From: Protea cynaroides
Lineage: Eukaryota; Streptophyta; Magnoliopsida; Proteales; Proteaceae
Assembly (NCBI GenBank): GCA_028583415.1
Contig: CM053269.1
Location: forward strand, 27,594,254-27,658,253
Length of the DNA: 64,000 bases
Reading direction: 5' to 3'
The translations under genes were made by a program, and so were the position numbers. The notes under the pieces were generated by a model. The model saw only the letters and a list, made by a program, of their open reading frames with translations. It made no database searches and was not told the DNA's origin. Shown piece after piece: positions 1-10,530 of the stretch (position 1 is its first letter; every line of letters begins with the position of its first letter).

Positions 1-26
1 TCAGCTTAATAAACTGTTGAAATCCA

Positions 27-1237
27 ATGGGCCGTCCACAGGACAGAGAAGAATTAAATGAGTATCTCGCAAAGCGAAGAACAGCAGGCTTGAGCCCTTG
101 GGCTCTGGATCCTCTTGCCGATCCTCTTAGGATCGTGTTTGCTTTCGGTTTTCTTCCCTATCGGTTAGTGATGATGAAAGGGATGTTCTGGAATATCAGG
201 GGTCTGAACTCCCTCGCTAAGCAATCCGAAGTCAGATACTACATTAAGAAGAACCACCTTTCATTCTGTATTCTTGGAGAAACCAGAGTCAAAGAAGGTA
301 ATGCCAATGACATTGTGAAATCAATAGTTCCTGGTTGGAAGACGGCGTTCAATTACAACTATCATGGTAATGGTCGTATATGGTGCCTATGGGACAGCAT
401 AAAAATCAATTTCTCTGTGGTAAGCTCTTCTGATCAACTCTTGCATTTTAAAGTGACTGGCTGTATAAGTCCTAATGATACCAATGATATTCATATAACT
501 GTGATATATGCTGCTAACTTTGCTAATGAGCGCAGAAAACTTTGGGAGGATCTTTGTATGATCCATTCTTCTTTGGGAGATAGTCCTTGGGGTATGTTGG
601 GGGATTTCAATGTTATCAGATATGCTAATGAAAAGATGGATGGCCATGTTGATGAGAACTCAGTGAATGAATTTGCGAGGTGCCTTAATCCATTGGCATG
701 GACGACCTTAAGTGGGTGGGTATGAAGTTCACTTGGAACAATTGAAGAACTGGGGATCAAAGAGTTTCATGCAAGCTTGATAGAGTCTTGATTAATGACA
801 AATGGCTTTTATCTCTCTGTTCCTCGGAAGCATGCTTTGAGCCGTCTGGTATCTCTGATCATTGCCCAATCATTCTCACAATCTCCCAGTACATCTCGTT
901 TGGCCCCAAACCATTCAAATACTTTGACATGTGGGCTAACCATGAGGATTTTATTTCGGTCGTCACTGAGGCCTGGACGCAGTTTTCGGTAGGTAATCAT
1001 CAACCTTTGGTTAGGTTCTCTCAAAAGCTCAAAGATGTCGAGCGAGCCCTTGTGTCTTGGAATAAGAGCAAATTTGGGAACATCTCTAGTTTGGTGCAGG
1101 ATTGCAGAAATGAGCTGTATGCTGTTCAGCTTAGTCATCAAATCCTGGGGATTGATAGGACTGGGGCTGAGGCAAAAAGAGAGTTATCCATAAAATTAGC
1201 CTCATTAATCTCTCAAGATGAGAGTTTCTACAAGTAG
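27..1237 (+). pseudogene. LINE ORF2 endonuclease (EEP) domain, broken
   Basis: Encodes the apurinic-like endonuclease that nicks target DNA for LINE insertion. Motifs seen in order are FWNIRGLN, ILGETRV, GDFNV and, after a frame change, SDHCPI, which is the C-terminal catalytic Asp-His motif of exonuclease-endonuclease-phosphatase folds. The frame changes near 690: the first frame runs off into nonsense and ends at 725, while homology to the second LINE continues in the other frame through a stop near 742. A further TAG stop ends the segment at 1237. Residues 1-50 of the first reading frame have no recognised domain and may be ORF1/ORF2 junction sequence. Confidence 0.85.
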
Positions 1238-1261
1238 AAGTCTCAAATATCCTGGCTCAAG

Positions 1262-2815
1262 TTGGGTGATAGAAACTCTACATATTTCCATAAATATGTC
1301 AATCCTAGTCAGAATAGAAATCATATTTCTTCTCTTAAAGTTGAGGGTGGTCAAGTTATCTCCGATGTAGCTGGAATCAAGAAGATGGTGGAAGATTATT
1401 TCTCCAATTTATATTGCCCGGACAGCCTTCCTGCAATTGATATCATGCCTTTGGATTTGTTGGATAAAAGCCTCTCTCATGATCAAAGTGTTTAGTTGGA
1501 TGCCATCCCTGATGAAAAGGAGATCCTTATTGTTATCAAGTCCATTAAATCTCAGAAGGCTCTTGGTCCGGACGGATTAAGCATGGGTTTTTTCATTGCT
1601 GCATGGAATGTTGTCAAAGGGGACCTCATTGCCGCAATCAGAAGTTTCTTTTATAATCCCAGACTGGTTGGTGAAATTAATCAAGCCTTCCTTTGCCTTT
1701 TCCCGAAGAAAGAGGGAGCAGACTCTATTGTTGACTTCAGGCCAATATCTCTATGTAACTCTTTTTTCAAAATCATTGCCAAAATCCTTGCTCTAAGGAT
1801 GAAAGATGTGGTGGGGGATCTGGTTAGTCCGAATCAATCAGCTTTCATCCATGGCCATAACATCGTTGATAATATTATGATCTGTACGGATTTCGTGCGG
1901 GGTTTTGATAGAAAGAATCATTCACCTGCCGCCATGATGAAAATTGATCTCCAAAAAGCTTATGATAATGTGAGATGGGAATACACCATGGAAGTTATGC
2001 CCAAAATGAAGTTCCTAGTGCATTTCTCTGATTGGATTTTTAGTTGTGTTTCTTCCGCTAAATTTTTTGTCTTGATGAATGGATGTCCGGTGGGATTCTT
2101 TAAAGCTAATCGGGGAATAAGACAAGGATGCCCCATGTCGCCGCTTCTATTTGCTTTGGCTTTGGAAGGCCTTTCTCACGCTTTACAGATTAAAGCTGAT
2201 CATCATCATATTGACTCCTTTCCCCATTGCAAGGAGTTAAAACTAACCCATTTGGCTTTTGCAAATGATATTATGATTTTTTCGAAAGGAAATTCTAAAT
2301 CCCTTGTAGCCATTGTGAAAGTATTAGGGGATTTCAGCTCTATGTCGGGGTTATCTATTAACAATCAGAAATCGCTCCTCTTCTTGGCAGGGATTGACAA
2401 GCCAAATCTTGAGATCCTTAGAAGAATTGTGGACTTCCCACTTGGAAACCTACCTATCTCATACCTCGGGCTTCCCTTCATTGCCTCTAGACTTGTTGCT
2501 CACCATTGTACCCTTATTTTGGATAGGCTAAGGAAAAGGCTCCAGCTCTGGAAGGCAAAGTTCCTTTCATATGCAGGAAGATTAGAACTTGTAAGATCAG
2601 TCATGCAAAGCTCGTATTTGTATTGGACTGGGATGTTTGGCCTCCCAAGACCTGTTATTCAGAAAATTGAAAGTCTAATGAGTGCTTTTTTATGGAAAGG
2701 GGGCGAAGATAACAAATTCTTTCATTCAATTGGGTGGGCAAAATATGTGTGCCAAGGGAAGAGGGCGGTTTCGGTATCCAAAGAATTAAGGAGGTCAACC
2801 TGGCTTGTATCATGA
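1262..2815 (+). pseudogene. LINE ORF2 reverse transcriptase domain with active-site Asp to Asn change
   Basis: Continues the endonuclease frame after a TAG, with another TAG at 1493-1495. RT_nLTR motifs are visible: GPDG, FRPISLCN, NQSAFI, MMKIDLQKAYD, GIRQGCPMSPLLF and SYLGLPF. The catalytic box that should be FADD reads FAND. The codon at 2264-2266 is AAT, where the sister LINE has GAT at 59591-59593, so polymerase activity is lost independently of the stops. The frame drifts near 2766 and stops at 2815, although homologous coding continues in another frame as ACIMKMIWR. Enzyme family is certain; the protein is not functional. Confidence 0.92.
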
Positions 2816-3827
2816 AGATGATTTGGCGTATATCTGAGAAAAAAAGATGGCATTTGGATTAAATGGATTTACTCTAGATACCTGAAGAAAGATTCCATTT
2901 GGAAGTTTCCCTTAACATGGACTCCTCTTGGGTATGGAGGACTATTCTCCGTCATAGGCAAATGGCTCTCCCATTCATTAGCTCCCTCATTGATGATGGT
3001 TCTTCTACCTTGCTCTAGCTGGACAATTGGCACCCTCATGGTGTGCTTGTTTTAACTTACAGGGAAAGGATTAGAGCGGATTATGGGCGGGAGAGATTGG
3101 CCACCATGTCCTCTATTTTAGTTGATGGAGATTGGTGCACTGGCAGGGCATCTTCTCTCGGTTGGCTTAAGTGTGGGCAGCGCTTCCATCTGTTCCTCGT
3201 CGCCCTCCTGGAACTGGGGATATGGCTTCTTGGTCGACGTCTTCAAATGGCGTATTTGTTACCGCTTCTGTGTGGGAAACAGTAAGGTCTAAATATCCCA
3301 AGGTTGCTTGGTTTGATGCCGTTTGGTTTCACAGGCATATTCCTCGGTATAGATTCACCCTTTGTAGAGCAATGACTCTATCCCTCCCGACATGTTCTCT
3401 TCTTCATGATCGGGACATTATAGAGAGCCACAATTGTGGCTTATGTTGGGCGGCAGAATAAGACATTAAGCATTTGTGTTTTGGTTGCCCCTTCCCCAGC
3501 ATAATTTGGGAGAAGATTCTCCAAAGATGTTGGCTTAATTTTCGAAGGATTCTTCCGTTTAATCTTGAGTGGAAATGGCTGATCAAGAATTTCAAGAATA
3601 AAGATCCTTGTGACTCTTTAGCCAAGCTAGCCTTTGGTGCTACTGTATACCACATATGGTTTGAGAGAAATTTGAGAAGATGGAAGCACAAATCCAGAAC
3701 GTTGGACCAAATTTGGGAAGCTATTGGGTTTGATGTTCGAGGTGCTATTCTCCCTTTTAGTTCCCAGCCTCCAGATAATGTTAGAAATATATTCATTTTA
3801 AATGCTTGGAATATTTCCAATCCTTGA
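2816..3827 (+). pseudogene. LINE ORF2 C-terminal zf-RVT domain, broken
   Basis: After the RT frame breaks, the C-terminal portion is spread over at least two frames. The most readable part is 3300-3827, with WFHRHIPRYRFTLCRAM, a Cys-containing SHNCGLCW segment, a stop at 3460, then CFGCPF and HIWFERNLRRW. This matches the zinc-binding zf-RVT domain that ends plant L1 ORF2. The ORF ends with a stop at 3825-3827, leaving a short 3' UTR before the A-tract. The same region is recognisable at 60843-61151 in the second LINE. Confidence 0.8.
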
Positions 3828-3978
3828 GCTGGGTATGTTGCCCTGAGGTCTGTTGTTTTCTAGCTTTTGTCATTGGTCTGTAAGGTTCTTGGCCCCATTG
3901 CCTTTTTCTCCAGGGTGGTTTTCCCTTCTTGGGTGCTATTAATATATTTTTTATTCACCAAAAAAAAAAAAAAAAAAA

Positions 3979-4608
3979 GACCATGGATCTCTTTCAATTT
4001 TTTATATGTTAGATAAAATGGCCCGATCCACGACTCTATGGTGTTTTATTGCATTTTATGTTGGTAAATTATTTATTGGATTTTTTGTTTGAAAATCATG
4101 ATTTTTCGGCAACAAAATTTTTGGAAAAATAGGGGTAGTATGTGATGGATGGATTTCAAATTAATATATGTTAGAAACGGTGGTCGATCTATGATTTTAC
4201 GGAGTTGGAATTTTTTTACTATTTAATTTTCAGAATTTTGAAATATAATTGAAATAATGAAAATAAAAATAAATAAGAAAAATATTTTGTTTTGGCCTGA
4301 AAATTGTAAAAAATATTGAAAGTATTGGAAACGTGTTTTCAGACGGAATTGATAAATTATGTGATGTTCCAAAATTAATTTTTGTTGATTAAGTATTTAT
4401 TAATTATTAAAAAAAAATGTTTTAATTATTATCAGTCAGGTGTGAAGCAATTGCCCCTATTTGTAAAGTACTCCTCTTCCTATTTAGGGGGTTGAGTCAA
4501 CAGGCGAGAAAAGCCTTAGCTCTGGACAAAGGCAAGATATCTGAGTATATAAAGAGAAGACCGACCTTAGCCTATTGAGGCAAGATCTCAACCTTGACTT
4601 CCGAACAT
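3979..4608. other. AT-rich spacer, no gene seen
   Basis: AT-rich sequence between the LINE tail and the SINE. No conserved coding segment, terminal repeat or recognisable element was found. Confidence 0.5.
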
Positions 4609-4745
4609 GTACGTCAAGGGTGTCCTAGAGCACGAGGCTCCCGCTACTGCAGGGTTTGGAAATGGTAGAATGTACGCAGCCTTACCCCCACAATGTGGAG
4701 AGGCTATTTTATATTTCGAAGTCGTGACCACCAGGTTGTAGAACG
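4609..4745 (-). mobile_element. tRNA-derived SINE-like fragment
   Basis: The segment contains AGAGCACGAGGCTCCCGC, ATGTACGCAGCCTTACCC and GAGAGGCTATTT followed by a damaged reverse-complement B box (TTCGAAGTCGTGACC). From general knowledge this word order is typical of a widespread plant SINE read on the reverse strand, where the B box would be GGTTCGAATCC-like. I see no clean A-tail or target duplication, so it is probably old. Consensus comparison is from memory. Confidence 0.55.
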
Positions 4746-5009
4746 TACTCAAAACACATTTGAGTTATTGGCTCGTCCAACCCAGCAGCATTCATTAGTT
4801 GCTTGTTCAACCGTCCCTCGGAGACATGGTTGAGAAGTGCCACGGCCACATGCATACGTGTTAGCAGGAAGCCATGGCCACACTCATGCGTGCACGAAAA
4901 ACATTATAAGACAGTGGAAAATTTAGTATAGGCTTTATTGCAGTTTTGGATTACTTATTTGATGTTTACACGAGAATAATTTTTGTGTTCTTGTATCAAC
5001 AGTGGACCT

Positions 5010-6306
5010 AATAGTGCATAATGGCTGATTCAGAGCGGGGACATTGCATGGAGGCCTAGGATAGCTCTCTCCGCTAGCAACAAGAAGTCTCATTGCAATT
5101 ATTATCGGAGGTGGAGCCACTCAACAGAAGTGGCATTTGGCCGGTGGGGATAGAAATGTCACGGGCTGCCCTTCTGTGCCACATGAGATAAAGAGGGCCG
5201 TGGCTGAGATTATGAGGGGTAGGATACAGAAAAGGAAAGAGAAGAGGGTAGTAAGGGAAGAGTTTGATGATGCATGTTTGGAGAGGATGTTTGGTTTTGG
5301 GGAGGAGGATTATGACAGTGATGAGGCTGATTTGGATGATCTAGTCATCCATAAGGCAAAGGCTGAATAGGTGAGGAGGGCAAAGGTAGCGATCATAGCT
5401 ACCATGCCAATGAACAAGATAGATTGATGCAAATGGCCAGGGGAGTTGGTTCAACTAGATAGGCTTCAATAGAGCTTGAGCCACATGGGAGGAGGAGGAG
5501 GCTTAGACATGCAACAGAGCCAAAGATTCCATTTAGGAGGACCCAGAGTGTAAGGGCCATAGCCCCAACCACACCCCCATGCCATGACCTAGTTGTTGAT
5601 ATCCTTGAGGATAATCTTGCCCTTTTTCCTAGACACTACCAGAAGCTGAAAGATGTTTGGATATGCAAAGGGGAAAGTCGGGAATGCTAGCTCTAAGTGG
5701 TTTTTATACAACAACATTCCAACTAATGCTACTAAAGGGCCATATTAGAACATGCTGGATGAGGTAGGAAGGATTGCCCCAGGAGTGAGGGGCCCACAAC
5801 ATATGAGTTATACAATACTTGCCCCAGCTTAAAAAGGAAATACAAGATTATATTAAGGAGTTGAAACCACAGTGGGAAGCATATGGAGTCATTGTGATGT
5901 GTGATGGTTGGATCGTACCAACTAGACAGTCTCTCATTATTTTCATGGTGTATTGTGGTGGGAGGATAGTATTTTTTTTGAATCTGTTGATGCATCCAGT
6001 CATAAGAAGGATGCAAAGTACATACAGGCTTCTAAAGGGTGTGGTAGATGATGTGGGGGTGGAGTCTGCGGTACAGGTTTGTCATTGACAATGGTAGTAA
6101 CTTCAAGAACGCTGGAGAAATTGATGAACAATCCTAACTACCAGTAGCACCTTTTTTGGACTCCATGTGCTGCCCATTGTATAGATCTCATGTTCAAGGA
6201 CTTGTGGCATGTCAAGATTGTGAAAGAGGTTGTAGAGAGGGCAAGACAAGTGACCACATTTTTCTACAATCATAGCTATCCACAACAATTATTTAGGAAA
6301 GGGAAA
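5010..6306 (+). pseudogene. hAT transposase pseudogene, N-terminal part (BED finger and DUF659)
   Basis: The segment begins with a decayed BED zinc finger. A Cys-containing part (HCNYYRRW) is one frame away from KWHLAGGDRNVTGCPSVPHE, the conserved second half of the finger at about 5115-5180. After several stops comes WFLYNNIPTNA and MLDEVGRIAPGVRGP, then a DUF659 region at 5819-6088 with WEAYGVIVMCDGW and VVDDVGVESAVQV, and finally MFKDLWHVKIVKEVVE at 6190-6240. This is the usual domain order of plant hAT transposases, enzymes that cut and paste elements with 8-bp target duplications. Reading stops making sense near 6306, and the C-terminal part resumes about 2.6 kb downstream. Confidence 0.85.
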
Positions 6307-6335
6307 TGGAGGGAGATCTTGATTGGATTATTCTT

Positions 6336-6365
6336 TTTTTTTTTCTCTTTTTTTTGGGTAAATTT
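6336..6365 (-). mobile_element. 30-bp LINE tail insertion with 15-bp target duplication
   Basis: The 15-mer GATTGGATTATTCTT occurs at 6321-6335 and again at 6366-6380, separated by 30 bases. On the reverse strand those bases read AAATTTACCC followed by an A-rich tract. The ACCC-A(n) ending resembles the 3' end of the LINE at 61301. A perfect duplication flanking an A-tailed piece is what an extremely 5'-truncated target-primed reverse transcription event leaves. Simple replication slippage of the poly-T tract would not duplicate a 15-mer. Confidence 0.6.
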
Positions 6366-6380
6366 GATTGGATTATTCTT

Positions 6381-8925
6381 GGTATGATTTGTATTGATTT
6401 AAGGTAAGATGTGATGGAAGATTTCTGTAACGGATTTATCTTGATTGCATTCCACCAATATTGACATGTGGCATAGAGATCTTGTATGCCTTGGATGTCA
6501 AGTTTGAATTTGAAACCTTGCCTTGTTAGATTATGGGAGGGAGATATGATTTGATCTATTTTTGGATGATTGGAATTAAATAGTTAGGGGGAAGGAACTA
6601 TTATTGGAACGACTGATTGCACATTTAAATCAAGGATGTCTTTTGCTTGTTTTAAATCAGATGCTGACATGTGGCACAAAGACTTAGGATTTAATTTTGA
6701 ATTTAAATCCTTGCCATGAAGAAAGAGATTTAGATGGACTTAATTAAGGTTGATTGAAATAATCTTAAGATATGATTGGATTGAGGATCAGATTGTGGTG
6801 TGTTACACTAGATTCTGCATGCGTCGTGATTGATGAATGAAGGAAGGATGATTCATGAAGAAGGAAGGAATTCAAATTCTGAATGTTATTTCCACACCTC
6901 CCACTCCTATGGGAGTTTGCCATGTGGCATTATGGGACCCATCCCAAGAGATGGAGTAGTACTACTCTACTCCCATAGAATATAGGGAAGAAGAAAGAAG
7001 AGAAAAAAGGAAGAAAGGAAAATTGTGAGCAAGAGAGAGGAGGGAAAACCGTAGGAGAAAGAAAGATAGAGGAAGAAGAAAGAACTGAGAGCATCCTCCT
7101 TAGTTACCTTGATGACCTAGAAGGGAGACCACCATTGGAGAAGCAGTGAATCAAGCTTGGGAAGGAAACCCTTCGGATATATGTAATCCTCATACCCAGT
7201 ACCTTTTCTATTTCATTCATTGATCCTAGAGGTTGTACCCCATCTCTGGAAGTGGGGGGCCAAGTCCTCCAGAGATCAGCAATGGTTGCCTTCATCTCTC
7301 CTTGAGTGCCAATCATGATTCGAAGGATGAATCTCGTACAGCACCCAAGAAGACCTTGGAAAAACCCACCAAGGCATTGTTTGGGAGACCCCAAATCTCC
7401 CCTTGTTGATCCCAATCCTCAAAAAATGGTGGTTGAGCCATTGGAGGCTCATCCCTGAACACTGGATTGAAAGGGTTACCTTCGGATTCCTATTTTCTGT
7501 CTACCGATAGGACTGTCGGCAGGAGCACCTCTTACCCGCCCCTCCTACCGCCTATCAACAGATTGATTGTAGTATGCTCTCTGTGATCTGACGGTTGGAC
7601 TGCTGGCTGGAACTCCTCAGTCGCCCCTCCTGCCACATACCTGTAGAATGGCCTGTTATGTCTCAGATCATTTTCTGACCTTGACTGAGGGTTTTATCTC
7701 GACCCCAAGCACGGTGGGAACCTGTGTTGGACCTTGTGTGACACCCATGGGAGGTGCATCACATTCATTTTACCTTATCTCAACCGGATGTTCTTTCTTG
7801 GTAAAATCAACATAGGGAAAACAACATGTAGAGATGCATGCGGTTAGGTATACAACCCTATGACATGTACACCTCGCCATTAGGGGGTTAGGTAGTGGTG
7901 TAGCTCATTATTAAAGGAGTTGTGATCATAGTTGTCAAGGTGTCGCCTAGGCGCCCTTGTGATGCCTTAGAAAATCGGGTGCCTTGGTCGCTTAGGAGGG
8001 CACCTTGGTCGCCTAGGCACCCTATCAGGCCTCCATTGCCTTGGTTCGCCTTGGCGCCTTGACAACTATGGTTGTTATTGTGTTTGTAGTGCTTCCCTTT
8101 ACGTTAGGGCTTTTCCAGGTGTTGGGCAGGCGAGTTGGGCATGGTTACACCTCTCAACATGGTGGCCGCATAACACGGTGAAGAGATGAGTGGAGGTCTA
8201 GGACCAAGACGCCAAATGGAGCCTACTTGGGAAGGGGTCTAGTCTTTCAATGAATCCCGAGGGATTGTGGCCATGTACCCGTACCCGGTGGATGAGGTTT
8301 CTGTCACAACAAGTACAATGCCAAGAGGCTGCCTACATTGTTCATTCACTTGACTTAATTAAAATCTGTTCATATCATTATTTGTATGCTTGCATGCCCC
8401 CTTTCCCTTCACTGAGTTCAGTGGAGCTTACCCCATCGCGCGATTCCCTTTTCAGATTTTGATACAGGTTGCTGTGGTCGACTTCATGGAGTTTCCCCTT
8501 GATCCAGGAGGAGTTCGGGTATATCTTGCAGAACCTTGTTGAAGGCTCTATGGCCCAATTCGCTTTTGTGGTGGTTGGCCCTTGGAAGGCCAATCATGAT
8601 TCTTCTAACTTAGATACTAGCAGTTTGTTTGGCCGTGTTGCCTCTACTCTTTATGTATTTGTTTAATGACTTAAGTGTGATATTATTTACTTTAATTCTT
8701 GAGGTGGATGTTTTTGAATAATTGGAGTTATTATTTGAAGAACAACCTAGACATTCAATTTATTGCTTGAGATTTTTTGGCCTTCCACTATATATTTTTG
8801 GCTATTACTCTGATTATTGTGTATGTGGTTATAATTGTGGAATGAGATGGTGTGTGGTGTGTACACTACACCCGAGGATCTTGGTATGTCTGGTCAATGT
8901 GAGTTGACCAGTCACCTATCCCGAG
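6381..8925. other. ~2.6 kb insertion splitting the hAT gene, LTR-like, unassigned
   Basis: Lies between the DUF659 and C-terminal halves of the hAT pseudogene and has no homology to either. It contains no credible long protein. Two imperfect repeats built on TTGACATGTGGCA occur near 6457 and 6662, a purine-rich leader lies at 6965-7090, and the sequence ends in a GTGTACACTACACC-rich area near 8860. Size and organisation suggest a solo LTR of a Ty3/gypsy-type element, read left to right, but I could not fix TG/CA ends or a target duplication. It holds one small hAT-type element at 7927-8070. Confidence 0.3.
7927..8070. mobile_element. CATAGTTGTCAAGG family hAT-type MITE, copy A (144 bp)
   Basis: Starts CATAGTTGTCAAGG and ends CCTTGACAACTATG, a perfect 14-bp terminal inverted repeat. 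Flanks are GTTGTGAT (7919-7926) and GTTGTTAT (8071-8078), an 8-bp target duplication with one mismatch. Internal sequence is GC-rich variation of CGCCTAGGCGCC. No coding capacity. An 8-bp duplication points to the hAT superfamily. Confidence 0.88.
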
Positions 8926-10045
8926 ACTTCAGAAGTGGGTCCTGATAATTCACACCAAGAGGCGGAACTGTTTGGGTGCCCAACGGCTTGAGGAGTTGGT
9001 CTATGTTCATTGCAACATGAGATTGAGAGAGGAGTAAATATGCATGAGCATGGAGAATGATACAACCCCAATCGAGTTGGGTGAGATCTTCTAGTTGGAA
9101 GAAGCTGAGATGGATCCCATTTATGAGTGGGTTAGGGATCGAGGTGAACCTTTGTTAGATGAGGCTGTGGGTTGGTCCAACACCCAAATTGCTTCATAGA
9201 TGGATGCTAATGTCGATGATTATATGGCAATAGAGGGCAGAGTTCACTAACAGACTCATCAGCCATTTGACTCCCATGTTGGTGTTGATGATGACGGAGA
9301 GGATTGGTTGCATTCCTGTATCGACACTCACACATCTTCTACAACTCAGGGCCATGATGATGATTATGATGGTGTTGGTGCTGGTGCAGGAGCCAGAGCC
9401 CACTAGATTCACAGGGGAACTCATTTCGATCATGCCACATAGGATGAGGACCACGCTGCACATCCTAGAGGCTATATATAGAAGGTCCACGCAAATAGTT
9501 CAGACCTAAGGAAGAGGTAACTAGGATGAAGCCAATGGATGTATTGAGCTTGTCTGGCACGATGGAATCCATGAGTTTGGGGAGAGTAGAGGATCTGGGC
9601 ATTGGCGTGCACTATCCTTCATAGCAGAGAGCCACAATCTAGCACATTATGGTGATAGTGGCTTCGAGAGTGTCAGCTCGACATCACTTGCTTGGTATGG
9701 AATGCATGGTTATGGCTATGGAGGGAGAATCTTCTTCTTCATTCCCCAACACTGAATCATCCTTCTTTGACTCCCTACTCGTATCCCACCCACATGCCTA
9801 CTCTAGCTCCACCTAGTTATATTCTTAGTGAGCCATTCCCTAGGCTGGGATATTGCTGTTCTGTTGATGTTACGCTGTATAGGTGGGCTAACAATGAATT
9901 TCTGAACAATTGGGCCCATAGTATGTCGTGCGATACATACGTACTACATTTGGAGGAGCATTACAACTTACCGGCATCTACAGTGGTATGCGGCACGGGG
10001 ATTAGAGGCATCGCGAAACTCCTCTTGGAATTGAATGGTGAATGA
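8926..10045 (+). pseudogene. hAT transposase pseudogene, C-terminal part
   Basis: Resumes hAT transposase homology with IHTKRRN at about 8950 and EELVYVHCNMRLRE near 8990-9035, the conserved end of the hAT dimerisation region. An acidic Asp/Gly-rich tail with many stops follows (GVDDDGEDW, GHDDDYDGVGAGAGA). The last readable frame, about 9692-10045, has a Ser/Pro/Tyr-rich tail ending in WAHSMSCDTYVLHLEEHYN and a stop. That kind of low-complexity tail is common in plant hAT proteins. Together with 5010-6306 this is one transposase gene, dead through frameshifts and the 6.4-8.9 kb insertion. Confidence 0.7.
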
Positions 10046-10274
10046 GTATTGAGTGCTTAAACTTTTGAGTTGTAACCTTATCTTATGTATCTATTGTACA
10101 TTTGGATTGTTTTAATTGCATATTTACATTTCCCATTGTGTAATGAGTGTACATTAACAAACTATGATCCACACCTTGAAAAACCATTTAGGATATTTAT
10201 TTTTATTTTTTTTGGTGTGAAACTCGTCCAGGGAATACGTGGAAAAGATTAAAAATAGACAGGACAGAAAAATT

Positions 10275-10281
<7 letters not shown>

Positions 10282-10357
<76 letters not shown>
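10282..10357. repeat. (TA)n microsatellite
   Basis: About 76 bases of uninterrupted TA inside the minus-strand LINE remnant, near its 3' end. Confidence 0.97.
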
Positions 10358-10361
<4 letters not shown>

Positions 10362-10484
10362 GCCGAGAAAAGTACCAGGTTTCGACCTGGATTTGGTTGA
10401 CCTAGTAAATCTCGATTCTGAGGCTCGTTGAAACTGGCTTCGAAAAAACAGGGGCTTTGAACCTTGCATGCACAAGCTCACCAT

Positions 10485-10530
10485 ACAACAATAAAAACAA
10501 AGCCTTATCCCAACTAAATGGGGTCGACTA
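10485..10530 (-). mobile_element. 46-bp truncated SINE 3' end with 16-bp target duplication
   Basis: TGCACAAGCTCACCAT occurs at 10469-10484 and 10531-10546, exactly flanking 46 bases. The insert contains AAGCCTTATCCCAACTAAAT and GGGGTCGACTA. On the reverse strand that is GTTGGGATAAGGCTTTG, which from memory is the 3' end of Au-type plant SINEs, followed by a GTTTTTATTGTTGT tail. This looks like a heavily 5'-truncated SINE copy inserted into the older LINE remnant. Confidence 0.7.

Larger units (their letters stand above)
1..3978 (+). mobile_element. L1-type LINE, degenerate, 5' end outside the window
   Basis: A non-LTR retrotransposon read left to right: endonuclease, reverse transcriptase, zf-RVT domain, about 130 bases of 3' UTR, then an A-tract at 3960-3978 following the terminal motif TTCACC. 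The order is that of plant L1 ORF2. Multiple in-frame stops and at least two frameshifts make it dead. The second LINE at 57525-61301 is clearly the same family, ending in nearly the same 3' motif before its A-tract. ORF1 is not visible, so the element either starts left of the window or is 5' truncated near position 1. No target duplication can be tested from one end. Confidence 0.93.

Noticed and set aside
7104..7415. 103-aa minus-strand ORF
   Set aside because: No family recognised; lies in the LTR-like insertion that splits the hAT gene.
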